Origin: an uncultured Lachnospiraceae bacterium
GTDB taxonomy: Bacteria; Bacillota; Clostridia; Lachnospirales; Lachnospiraceae
Length of the DNA stretch: 64,000 nucleotides
Direction: 5' to 3'
NCBI GenBank assembly: GCA_905235745.1
Contig: CAJOMN010000001.1
Coordinates: 186,001-250,000 of the forward strand
Positions 7,894 to 16,197 of the stretch are shown piece by piece (within the stretch, counting starts at the first letter, position 1; every line of letters starts with the position of its first letter). The notes below the pieces were generated by a model. The model had not been told where the DNA came from and made no database searches. It saw only the letters and a program-made list of their open reading frames with translations. The position numbers and the translations under genes are program-made.

Positions 7894-9108
7894 TCATATG
7901 GCTTTAATAGGAATCAATCTGTTTTTTGCATCCAGAGGAATTATCGAAGATGACATGCAAAGAACGGCACCCTCAGCTGTTTCTTCTTGGAGAGAGTCCA
8001 GTACCGAGAAATTCTTCAACGCATTTTTTCCGGGATCAGCATTCATTTTTATCTCCACGGGATATAGCTTTCCGTTCTCAATTATCATCAGATCAATTTC
8101 TTTCCCGTTATTGTCTCTGTAATAAGTCAACCTGCTTCTGGGTTCAATGCCATTATTTGCATAGCTCTTGTATATTTCGGAAATTACATAATTCTCGAAC
8201 ATTGCTCCGGCCATCGCCGATAACTCCAAAGCCCTTGCGTTATTCCACATGCTTAAATAACAAGACAGGCCGGTATCCATAAAATAAAGCTTGGGTCTTT
8301 TAACAATTCGCTTTATGGTATTACCGAAATATGGATTTAAAAGCACCACAATACCGGATGTTATCAGGATTGAAAGCCAACTGTCAGCTGTTTTTCGATC
8401 AATATCAACGTCCCTGGCAAGATCTGAGAGATTTACTTCCTGACCGGTTCTTGCCGCAACACAAGATATAAACTTAATGAATTTCCCCTCATTTTTGATA
8501 TTGACCAGATCACGTATATCTCTTTCGATATAGGTCTGCATATATGATCCATAGTAATCTTCCAAAGATAATCCGGGATCGCTTATGATCTGTGGCATTC
8601 CACCTCGCAGTATTTTGTCGAAAATATCAGATATAACGTCATTTGAAGTTAGATTCTTAGTAGTGGAAGGGTTAAAGGGAACACTATCCCTGCCTTCAAT
8701 CTCGGAGCGAGACAGGGAATACATGGATAATATGCCAACCCTGCCGGCTAAAGACTCGCTGACATTATTCATCATGTTAAACATCTGAGATCCTGTCAGA
8801 TAGTACTGTCCGCTTGTTCTTTGCTCATCAACCTTTATTTTGATAAATGGCAATAATTCAGGGGCATACTGAATCTCATCAATGATAACAGGAGCAGCAT
8901 ATTGCTGCAAAAACAGTTCCGGATCCGTTTTGGCAAGATTCCTGATTCTCGGATGATCCAGCGTTACATATTGGATATCTGACTTATGTTCAGCAATCTT
9001 TTTCAAAAGTGTTGTCTTTCCGACTTGTCTCGCTCCGCAAACCAGAACAACAGGGAAATGTTCTGCCATCTGCTTAACTCTTATCTCGAGACTTCTTTTT
9101 ATATACAT
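7894..9108 (-). CDS. AAA ATPase, DUF4143 family
   Basis: A 404-residue protein starting at ATG 9108, with AGGTGA upstream (an in-frame TTG one codon earlier is less likely). Walker A is GARQVGKTT (about residues 26-34), Walker B VIIDEIQYAPELL, and sensor-1 YYLTGSQM. The C-terminal half is the DUF4143 domain with a PD-(D/E)xK-like core: E...KEIDLMI then PVEIKMN. This abundant family of single-gene ATPases is often annotated as ATP-binding protein; its role is unresolved, with suggestions of selfish or defence functions because copies scatter in accessory DNA. It stands alone here, next to a toxin-antitoxin pair. Confidence 0.85.
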   Translation of the reverse strand: MYIKRSLEIRVKQMAEHFPVVLVCGARQVGKTTLLKKIAEHKSDIQYVTLDHPRIRNLAKTDPELFLQQYAAPVIIDEIQYAPELLPFIKIKVDEQRTSGQYYLTGSQMFNMMNNVSESLAGRVGILSMYSLSRSEIEGRDSVPFNPSTTKNLTSNDVISDIFDKILRGGMPQIISDPGLSLEDYYGSYMQTYIERDIRDLVNIKNEGKFIKFISCVAARTGQEVNLSDLARDVDIDRKTADSWLSILITSGIVVLLNPYFGNTIKRIVKRPKLYFMDTGLSCYLSMWNNARALELSAMAGAMFENYVISEIYKSYANNGIEPRSRLTYYRDNNGKEIDLMIIENGKLYPVEIKMNADPGKNALKNFSVLDSLQEETAEGAVLCMSSSIIPLDAKNRLIPIKAI

Positions 9109-9191
9109 CAAATCACCTCATACAAATAGGGAGTGCAATTCCTTATTTGTATTATATTCAAATGTATATCATTTTTCAACAAGTAAATATA

Positions 9192-10523
9192 CTAATACTC
9201 CGGTAAGCGGCAACCTGTATGCTTAACATATGCGTCCGAATATCCCTTGTTCTTAAGATTTTCCAGCGCTTTGTCCGCTTCACTCTTCTGTGTATATGTA
9301 CCGCAGGTAACGCAGTAATACGGATCTTTATTTAAGTTTTCCCATTCGGGCGAGTAATATACTCTTGCATCAAACCCTTCATCATTTAACTTACGGGCTG
9401 CCTCCACCGCAGCATTATAATCCTTTGATGACGCAATCCATACTCCGAAAAATCCTTCGCTAAGTGTATCTAATCCCCCGGGATCTCCGAACTCTTCATA
9501 ATCCGCAAAAGTTGATTCATCAAGTTTTATCTCGTTGACAGAGTAAACATGAATATCCTCCCTGACGGCTTTTCTAAGCTTGACCTCATCTCCCAGCACG
9601 GAAATCTCATCAACGTATTCGAACACAATGCTCAGCCTGTCTCCTTCAAGCTTATATCGTCCGCTCCACTCATACGGCTCATCGCCGCTTCCGAGGAAGT
9701 TCATCATGCATTCGATCTTCCCGTTTTGTGCCGCGTATCCGCCTGCTGCATAGACCACTTCACTGTCAGGCTTCTTCTGATATATACGTACATTACTTCC
9801 GTCAAAATCAACCCATACGCTTTCATCTTCACCGATTCCACGCCACAGCCCGTCAAGCTCATGGGCTGATTTTTTGCTCTCATCGTTCAGATAGACAAAA
9901 ACATCTTCCACACGCTCATCCCTAAGGTAAAGAGTACTCTCACCCGGATTTACACACAAAAAACCGTCGCCGAAACCTTCAAAGATTATCCCGTCATCGG
10001 ACGCCTCAACATAACCGTGAACAGGCTCACTCCAATATTTACCGAAATTACTCATTACGGAAAATTGAAGAAGATTAACTCCGACCCTCATCTTTCCGGT
10101 ATCGGACATATCGGAAGCGTTATCCGGCAAAAACTCCATTGCCCAGAAACTGTATGCCTCAAGAATATCCGGGTCTTCATTCCCGATAGCCTCTCCGGCA
10201 TAAGCATACAGATTATCTCCGAAAGATATGACATCTAATATATAATACTCATCTTCCTGCCCGTTACCGGCAACATGGTAACTGTATTTACCGCAAAGCC
10301 GGCTGGCAAGAGAAGGCTTGGTATTCCTGATATCTTCCTTCACGGGTTCTGCGGAATCCGCTGCTTCGGTTTGTACTTCAGATTGAACTTCGGTTTGTAC
10401 TTTATCCTGGGATTCTTCTACGGTGCCTGATGTGTCCCGACCGGTGTTTTTATCACACCCTGTCAGGAGGACACAGTACAAAGAAAAAAAGAGTATTGAT
10501 TTGAGAACGGGTGATTTTTTCAC
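9192..10523 (-). CDS. Lipoprotein with C-terminal SPOR domain
   Basis: Secreted lipoprotein with lipobox LLTGC. The longest frame starts at ATG 10559, but its first 12 codons (MKIGGAHGVEDP) lie in a duplicated intergenic repeat and give an acidic, atypical signal-peptide start. GTG 10523 gives MKKSPVLKSILFFSLYCVLL, a normal signal peptide, with GGAAG five bases upstream, so I prefer it. The middle 300 residues are acidic and beta-rich and resemble no family I know. Residues near the end (GVWIASSKDYNAAVEAARKL ... YYCVTCGTYTQKSEADKALE) form a SPOR fold, which in other proteins binds denuded peptidoglycan glycan strands. Probably cell-wall associated. Confidence 0.75.
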   Translation of the reverse strand: MKKSPVLKSILFFSLYCVLLTGCDKNTGRDTSGTVEESQDKVQTEVQSEVQTEAADSAEPVKEDIRNTKPSLASRLCGKYSYHVAGNGQEDEYYILDVISFGDNLYAYAGEAIGNEDPDILEAYSFWAMEFLPDNASDMSDTGKMRVGVNLLQFSVMSNFGKYWSEPVHGYVEASDDGIIFEGFGDGFLCVNPGESTLYLRDERVEDVFVYLNDESKKSAHELDGLWRGIGEDESVWVDFDGSNVRIYQKKPDSEVVYAAGGYAAQNGKIECMMNFLGSGDEPYEWSGRYKLEGDRLSIVFEYVDEISVLGDEVKLRKAVREDIHVYSVNEIKLDESTFADYEEFGDPGGLDTLSEGFFGVWIASSKDYNAAVEAARKLNDEGFDARVYYSPEWENLNKDPYYCVTCGTYTQKSEADKALENLKNKGYSDAYVKHTGCRLPEY

Positions 10524-10558
10524 AGGGTCTTCCACTCCATGGGCCCCTCCTATCTTCA
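10522..10558. repeat. Direct repeat, copy 1
   Basis: A 37-nt sequence starting acagggtcttcc and ending cctatcttca, nearly identical to 10613-10650. It contains the longest-frame start codon of the SPOR lipoprotein gene. The two copies flank a 54-nt segment with a TCGCTTCGCGA palindrome. Confidence 0.8.
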
Positions 10559-10612
10559 TAGTCTAAGGTCGCTCGGCATTTGGATCGCTTCGCGATGGGC
10601 CTCGCGGTGAAG

Positions 10613-10650
10613 ACAGGGTCTTCCCATTCCATGGGCCCTTCCTATCTTCA
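10613..10650. repeat. Direct repeat, copy 2
   Basis: The second copy, 38 nt, differs from 10522-10558 by three substitutions and one extra base. Its last three bases supply the TGA stop of the frameshifted transglutaminase-like gene. This looks like a local duplication or remnants of a small repeat element between two lipoprotein/wall genes. Confidence 0.8.
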
Positions 10651-11420
10651 GTTCATAAAAGGAGGATACAGGCGGACGTAGTATGTCTCTTCCATTACGT
10701 ATGGTGTCAGATAAGGATCAAGTGCGTATGATTTTCCGTTTATCGTTACACGGCACCACTGCTGCTTCCATTGATTCTCGTTAATAGGATCTGGAGCATG
10801 TTAAGGCACAGTCCCATTGCACGCGTTGAACCCGCGCAGTCGCCGCCATAAGGTATCCTTGTACCGTCCGGATATTTGTCAACATTTCCGAACACGCTGC
10901 ATGGATCATTGTAATGAGCGCCGCTTGTCTTGTACGGGACTCCGGGATTGTAATTGATCCGGTTATAGAGCACGTTCGCAACATATGCCATCTGTCCGTA
11001 CATATTGTTCGGCGCTGCAGCTCTCGCGGCAACAACGATCGGATATGCCTCATCATATGCATTGTAGAATTCGGCCTCGGAGCAGTTCTTGCGAAGTGAT
11101 TTTCTCTGGTATAAAAGCTCCTTCGGAGTAATATCGCCTATTCCGAGAGCATCCATGTTGTTAATGTAATACGCTGAAGGGATACGCCGCTCAAATATGC
11201 CGTAATTGATATAGTGATCAAGCAGCTTATGAGCATTGTATCCGTATTTGGCCTTCAGATCCGGATAATAGTTCGCGTAGAAATCCGAATCAAACCGTCT
11301 TCCGGTCTGAAGATAGAAAACTTCCGCATGAGCATCGACTGCCCCGAAAGGAATTGCAATACTAACTGCAAGCAGAAGACATACCGCTGTCTTTGCCGCA
11401 CATCTTTTATTGAATCTCAT
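10648..11420 (-). pseudogene. Secreted transglutaminase-like protein, frameshifted
   Basis: The uninterrupted frame (11420 to 10746, 224 codons) has a signal peptide ending AVDAHAE. Next comes one copy of a wall-associated repeat (DFYANYYPDLKAKYGYNAHK ... HYINYGIFERR), then a transglutaminase-like core with its Cys in GGDCAGSTRAMGLCLNML. That frame then reads nonsense to a stop. A shift near 10795-10800 continues the homology in another frame: DPINENQWKQQWCRVTING, then KSYALDPYL, a stretch of PYVMEETYYVRLYPPFMN and TGA at 10648-10650. The total length differs from a multiple of three by one base, so a single-base deletion explains it. The position where the family has its catalytic His (H-x-W) is Gln (QQW), so activity is doubtful even if the shift is a sequencing error. 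Confidence 0.72.
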
Positions 11421-11423
11421 ACC

Positions 11424-12554
11424 TCACCCTCCGGTCTTCCCAAACAACGGCTCCAAACAATAACTATTATTCAATATACATTCTGCGATTCTGCGTGACG
11501 CGAATCCATCCCCATAGGGATTTACTGCTTTTGACATTTTCATATAAACCTCTTCATCATTCAGTAATTCCGTAAAATCATGATATATGCTTTCCCTGCT
11601 GGTTCCGATAAGACGCAATGTTCCGGCTTCAATGCCTTCCGGGCGCTCAGTGGTGTTACGCATGACCAGAACAGGCTTCCCCAAAGACGGGGCTTCTTCT
11701 TGTATTCCGCCGCTATCGGTCAGTATGAGATATGACCTGTTCATGAAATTATGAAAATCCACTACATCGAGAGGAGGAATAAGCTTAATATTAGGTGTGT
11801 CCGCAAACACTTCATTGGCTGCTTCCTTAAGTTCGGGATTCAAATGAACCGGATATACGGCAACAACATCATCATGCTCATCCAATACCTGTTTAATCCC
11901 TTCGAATATTTCTTTCATACAGCTTCTGTTCTCACGTCTGTGGGCAGTTATAAGGACAATTCGTTTATCCTGTATTTCATCCAGAATCGGATGTCTGTAT
12001 TCCGGTCTTACGGTCGTTTTTAAAGCATCTATTACAGTATTCCCGGTAATAAATACGTCTTTTGGATCTTTTCCCTCGGATATCAGATTATTTGCGGCGG
12101 TTCTTGTGGGTGCAAAATGCAACTTTGTAATAAGTCCTGTTGCGGTTCTGTTGAACTCTTCCGGAAACGGTGAGTAGATATCATGGGTACGAAGCCCTGC
12201 CTCAACATGTCCGACGGGTATTTTCATATAAAAGCAGGCAAGACTTGTTGCAAATGTTGTCGTTGTATCCCCATGTACCAGAACTATGTCAGGTTTTTCC
12301 TGTTCCATAACATCTTTTATTCCCGCCAGAACTCTCTCCGTAATATCAAATAAAGTCTGGCTTTCCTGCATAATATCCAGATTATAATCCGGTTCTACAT
12401 TAAATACATCAAGCACCTGTTTTAACATTTCCCTGTGTTGCCCTGTAACACAGACTTTTGTAATAAGTTCATTATGCTTTTTTAACTCTTTTATAACCGG
12501 ACACATTTTTATCGCTTCCGGTCGTGTCCCGAAAACCGCCATTACTTTTTTCAT
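11424..12554 (-). CDS. wecB: UDP-N-acetylglucosamine 2-epimerase (non-hydrolysing)
   Basis: A 376-residue cytosolic enzyme interconverting UDP-GlcNAc and UDP-ManNAc. Family motifs are intact: FGTRPEAIKM at the N-terminus, the catalytic Asp in VHGDTTTTFA, Glu residues in HVEAGLRTHD and PFPEEFNR, His in ITAHRRENR, and the UDP-binding LTDSGGIQEEAPSLGKPVL. Length is typical. Its start overlaps the stop of the upstream glycosyltransferase gene by one base (TAATG), so the two are translationally coupled. That makes UDP-ManNAc the likely donor sugar of that glycosyltransferase. It also resembles MnaA of Gram-positive wall-polymer pathways; the coupling is the specific clue here. Confidence 0.93.
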   Translation of the reverse strand: MKKVMAVFGTRPEAIKMCPVIKELKKHNELITKVCVTGQHREMLKQVLDVFNVEPDYNLDIMQESQTLFDITERVLAGIKDVMEQEKPDIVLVHGDTTTTFATSLACFYMKIPVGHVEAGLRTHDIYSPFPEEFNRTATGLITKLHFAPTRTAANNLISEGKDPKDVFITGNTVIDALKTTVRPEYRHPILDEIQDKRIVLITAHRRENRSCMKEIFEGIKQVLDEHDDVVAVYPVHLNPELKEAANEVFADTPNIKLIPPLDVVDFHNFMNRSYLILTDSGGIQEEAPSLGKPVLVMRNTTERPEGIEAGTLRLIGTSRESIYHDFTELLNDEEVYMKMSKAVNPYGDGFASRRIAECILNNSYCLEPLFGKTGG

Positions 12555-14617
12555 TACACTGCCTCTCCGACCATTATTCCCATTTTGTTAAGTATAATAT
12601 TTTCTTTTTCTCCGTAGTATTCGGCATAAGTACCGGCAAGAATTACCTGTTCAAAACTTATAATACCTTTATCAAACCATTTAAGAGAGTCAAGTTTTAA
12701 CAGCTGTTCTGCAGAATCATGATAATTTGAATATGCCTCGGACATGCTGTTTTCCGTTATAAACATTTTCCTGCATACTTTACCGGTTTCTTCGGAAAAC
12801 GACCCGATATCATCATCATTTGTCAGTTCATCCACGCCAACATATATTGTGGTCTCATCCTCGGCAAGCGGTAAAATACGCCGGGATATAAGTTTCTTTG
12901 CATCATACTTATTTAGTGTTTTATAATAATCCAATTTAACCAGAACGTCATTTGGTATGTACTGGATATGCTTCACATGTCCCAACATCTTCAGAAAATC
13001 TTCATTTGTGATAGCACCGGTTCTTGTAAAATACTCGCCTATATATTCATTATTCTTTTGTGCCTCTGCCAGAGCGCTTTTAAACTGCTTGGGGGTTATA
13101 TAGCCCCAGGTGATCATATAATCACCCAGCATTCTTCTGTAGGATCTAAGCTGGTCACGTGTAAGAAACTCATGATCGGTTTTTGCCCATGCAACCTTTT
13201 TCTTTTTTCCCTCCCGGTTAACATCGACTTCCTCGACTTTTTTCCGGGCAGTTTTCTTCTTTGTCCCGAATATCCTGAGCTTATATGCTTTGAGTGTTGC
13301 AGTCAGATTTATTATATTTCCGTATACAAGCCTTATCGGGAATACAGGGGGAAACAATATCCCGTAAAACATCGAGCGAAAACCATATACCCGGAATAAA
13401 GCATATCCTCTGAATGCCTGACGGATAAGCATTGTCGTAAATACACATAACGCCATGTAATAAATAGGCGTTCCGTAATCGTATAAATGCGGAAGGTCAA
13501 AGAAATAAGTAAGGATGCAGTACACCAGAAATATATATCCCACAAGAGGAACCAGATTAACCATTTTAGTCTTTACATCTTTATAAAAAGAATACCTTCC
13601 CGCAAATGACACTTTACTGGTTGTAAATATATCCCTTATTCCCACTGACTGCATAGCTATTCCATATGTCCAGCGGGTTTTCTGTTTTACGGCAGCTTTA
13701 AATGTTGTGGGAAATAAAGACCTTGTGGTGATAAAATCCGTCTTTATTTTTCCGCTTTTTAATACACGTGGAAGCTTATTAAGAACATAATGCAGGGGCA
13801 TGCCGTTTTTATATAATGATATTGACAGCAGATAATCTTCTGTCAGCGCATCCATCGGAAAAACATCTTCCCCATTATAGCTATCGATCAGTTGCTTTGA
13901 CAGAGCGAATCCCGTTCCGGCGCACGGAACAAATGCTCCGGTTCTGTTACGATCAACAAGCGTTGTATAATGATTTTCCGCAAATTCATCAGCATACGTT
14001 GCCGTTGTCAACTGCCTGAAGAAATTCGACAACTTAGGCATCTCCAGTATGGGAAAGACCGGAAATTGCAGGGCGATATGCTTATCTATAAGATAATTGG
14101 TCGCCAGGAGTTCATATGTATGCACTACATCCTCGGAATCATGCACGGTCAATGAAGCAAAACTGACATGATTTTCCGCTTCATAGATCTTTATCTGTTT
14201 AATTACCCAGTTAAGGTTCTGCGCTTTTGTAGTCGGTCCTTCTATCTCGTTAATTACCGCATGAACATTAGGAAATGTCTGACTGATCCTGTTTACACAC
14301 TCTATTGTATCGGGATCATTAGGGTAAACACCCACAAATATGTGATACATGGATTTGGGATAATCTGTTGTGTTTATAAAGTTGGTAAGCACTCCCTCGA
14401 TTACGTTTGATTCGTGCCATGCCGCAATAGTTACCGCAAGCATTTTGGGAGGGATATTATACAGCTTTTTAAAATCAAGAACCGCATCAGGATCTTTAGG
14501 TTTGTACAGTTTCGATATCGTTGAGTAAAGATACCATATAATATCGTCTATACCGAAAAAAAGATAGACGATGATCATTATTGCTCCCGCTATTTTTACT
14601 GCTTTTTCGAAATCCAA
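12554..14617 (-). CDS. NfrB-like membrane glycosyltransferase with C-terminal MshEN-like domain
   Basis: A 687-residue protein starting at TTG 14617 with AGGAG eight bases upstream; no ATG precedes the first membrane helix. Order: TM helix 9-30; GT2 domain with acidic motif HDSED (159-163), TED (259-261) and the processive-synthase QKTRW (312-316); membrane helices at about 355-435; a Lys-rich linker; then at about 493-640 a domain like the N-terminus of GspE/MshE (MLGDYMITWGYIT ... SALAEAQ ... YIGEYFTRTGAIT). This architecture matches E. coli NfrB, in which the MshEN domain binds cyclic di-GMP. The Arg that usually opens each MshEN motif is not obvious here (MLG and YIG), so ligand binding is uncertain. 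The substrate is probably UDP-ManNAc from the coupled epimerase. Confidence 0.82.
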   Translation of the reverse strand: MDFEKAVKIAGAIMIIVYLFFGIDDIIWYLYSTISKLYKPKDPDAVLDFKKLYNIPPKMLAVTIAAWHESNVIEGVLTNFINTTDYPKSMYHIFVGVYPNDPDTIECVNRISQTFPNVHAVINEIEGPTTKAQNLNWVIKQIKIYEAENHVSFASLTVHDSEDVVHTYELLATNYLIDKHIALQFPVFPILEMPKLSNFFRQLTTATYADEFAENHYTTLVDRNRTGAFVPCAGTGFALSKQLIDSYNGEDVFPMDALTEDYLLSISLYKNGMPLHYVLNKLPRVLKSGKIKTDFITTRSLFPTTFKAAVKQKTRWTYGIAMQSVGIRDIFTTSKVSFAGRYSFYKDVKTKMVNLVPLVGYIFLVYCILTYFFDLPHLYDYGTPIYYMALCVFTTMLIRQAFRGYALFRVYGFRSMFYGILFPPVFPIRLVYGNIINLTATLKAYKLRIFGTKKKTARKKVEEVDVNREGKKKKVAWAKTDHEFLTRDQLRSYRRMLGDYMITWGYITPKQFKSALAEAQKNNEYIGEYFTRTGAITNEDFLKMLGHVKHIQYIPNDVLVKLDYYKTLNKYDAKKLISRRILPLAEDETTIYVGVDELTNDDDIGSFSEETGKVCRKMFITENSMSEAYSNYHDSAEQLLKLDSLKWFDKGIISFEQVILAGTYAEYYGEKENIILNKMGIMVGEAV

Positions 14618-14635
14618 CTCTCTTTCTCCTGTTTC

Positions 14636-15148
14636 CTACAAAGAATCGGGGGATTTGACATTCATATTCCGGTACTGCCTGAATGTATACTCGACGCTGA
14701 AATACGTCATCTCTTCCGACTCGGAAACCATTTGCCAGTTTTCATTCTCATCAAGATTCGGAAAATAAGCATCCGATTCATAATTCTGATCTATCTTTGT
14801 AATTATCGCGGTGTCGCAATAATCGACATATGCAGCATAAACGCTTTCCCCACCGATAATGTATATATCGTCGGTATCATAAGTTTTCAGAAGATCAAAC
14901 AATTCTTTGTCATCGTGCACGACGATTGCATCCTTCACTTCATAATCCTTATCATGGGACAGGATTATGTTGGTCCTGTTCTTAAGCGGGAGGCCCTGCG
15001 GAAATGTCTCAAGTGTCTTGCGTCCGAGGACTACAACCTTTCCGGACGTCTCATTTCTGAACATTTTCTGGTCGTTCGGTATTGAAACAAGAAGCTTTCC
15101 TTTATAACCGATCGCCCAGTTATTATCAACGGCTGCTATGCATTTCAT
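14636..15148 (-). CDS. folA: Dihydrofolate reductase
   Basis: A 170-residue enzyme reducing dihydrofolate with NADPH. ATG 15148 has GAGGTAAG upstream, and MKCIAAVDNNWAIGYKGKL is the canonical N-terminus; a start nine codons earlier is unlikely. Other motifs: VVVLGRKTLETFP (cofactor loop), YIIGGESVYAAYVDYCD and the C-terminal YTFRQYRN. Overall divergence is ordinary for Clostridia. It sits just downstream of thyA (10 nt between ORFs), the classic pairing: thymidylate synthase makes dihydrofolate and this enzyme recycles it. Confidence 0.93.
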   Translation of the reverse strand: MKCIAAVDNNWAIGYKGKLLVSIPNDQKMFRNETSGKVVVLGRKTLETFPQGLPLKNRTNIILSHDKDYEVKDAIVVHDDKELFDLLKTYDTDDIYIIGGESVYAAYVDYCDTAIITKIDQNYESDAYFPNLDENENWQMVSESEEMTYFSVEYTFRQYRNMNVKSPDSL

Positions 15149-15158
15149 ATATCTTACC

Positions 15159-16004
15159 TCATATACCCAGATCAAACTTTAACTGCGGATTCTTCTCTTT
15201 TATTTCCTCACGCGGATATCCTTCAACTTTAAAATCATCCACATCAAGTTCCCAGAATGATTTTCCGTGAGGGAGTGTAATAACAGGGCTGCATTCAACG
15301 CTTTCCCTCGCAAGCATCTGCCTTGCCTGCTCTATGTGCCTGTCATAGATCTGGATGTTTGCCACAAACCACGTAAATCTCCCGGGTCTGTATCCGAGGT
15401 GGTTAGCTATTGCTATTAGGAATGCCGTATACTGCAGCTGGTTGATGCATCCTGCCGTCATATAGTCGGAGCTGCGCTGGAATAAGCACATATCGAGATA
15501 GTCAGTTTCTCGTTCATGCCGTACATTCCAGACAGTCTGGTACGCGCATGGCTTGAGCCCGTGCTTCTGCTTGAAATCATCCTCCTGCCACATATTGATT
15601 ATATGGCGCCTTCCGTCCGGGTCGTTTTTGATATCGTTTATAAGATTCTCGGTCAGATTCCATTTTTTGACCGTAGCCCCATAGCACTGACCGATCGTGC
15701 GATCCCCGATATCCCAGTCATCCCACCATGTGATATTGTATTTGTCACGAAGCACATCAAGGTCATTGGACATATCCCTGTATATCCACAGCAATTCACC
15801 GATCGAAGACTTGATCGCTATCGGACGCAGTGTTATAAACGGCGACTCGCCCTTTGCAAGATCATAAGTGCACATTACATGATCGATCGAAAGAGTATGT
15901 GCCGGTGTTCCGTCAGCATAATGAGGCCGTGGATTAACATCCATCGAGCCCTCGTTCAATATGCGCTCAACAATTTCCCTGAAGTAAATATCACCTTTTG
16001 TCAT
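15159..16004 (-). CDS. thyA: Thymidylate synthase
   Basis: A 281-residue enzyme methylating dUMP with methylene-tetrahydrofolate. Visible: GQCYGATVKKW, the GRRHIINMWQ segment, catalytic Cys in LKPCAYQTVWNV, QRSSDYMTAG in the place of the QRS-D motif, and folate-proximal FVANIQIYDRHIEQA (usual NxHxYxNH region changed to NIQIYDRH). The common PCH is PCA and the usual GxPFN is altered to GCINQLQY. I believe this divergent form is a Clostridia subtype rather than a defect. It is coupled with folA downstream. Confidence 0.9.
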   Translation of the reverse strand: MTKGDIYFREIVERILNEGSMDVNPRPHYADGTPAHTLSIDHVMCTYDLAKGESPFITLRPIAIKSSIGELLWIYRDMSNDLDVLRDKYNITWWDDWDIGDRTIGQCYGATVKKWNLTENLINDIKNDPDGRRHIINMWQEDDFKQKHGLKPCAYQTVWNVRHERETDYLDMCLFQRSSDYMTAGCINQLQYTAFLIAIANHLGYRPGRFTWFVANIQIYDRHIEQARQMLARESVECSPVITLPHGKSFWELDVDDFKVEGYPREEIKEKNPQLKFDLGI

Positions 16005-16050
16005 AATGCAAATCCTTTATCATTAGCTTATCATCACCAAGCAAGTATAA

Positions 16051-16180
16051 GAATGATTAACCATTTGCGAGAAAACCTTGTGGAGACGCCGGTACTTAGT
16101 TGGTGTTTTTACCAACTTATGTACCGTTGCGTCCAGAACAGGAGCGCAAGCGCGTTTTCGAGCAAATGCGTTAATCATTC
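16051..16180. repeat. 130-bp near-palindrome (MITE-like or long hairpin)
   Basis: Between thyA and the metallo-beta-lactamase gene. Outer arms 16051-16075 (gaatgattaaccatttgcg...) and 16155-16180 are imperfect inverted repeats of 25-26 bp. Inner arms ggagacgccggtac (16082-16095) and gtaccgttgcgtcc (16121-16134) also pair, closing on ttagttggt/accaactta. The whole element can fold into one long hairpin on either strand. It may terminate the upstream gene or be a non-autonomous mobile repeat; no target duplication is obvious. Confidence 0.7.
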
Positions 16181-16197
16181 GAAGTTTATATCAAGAT

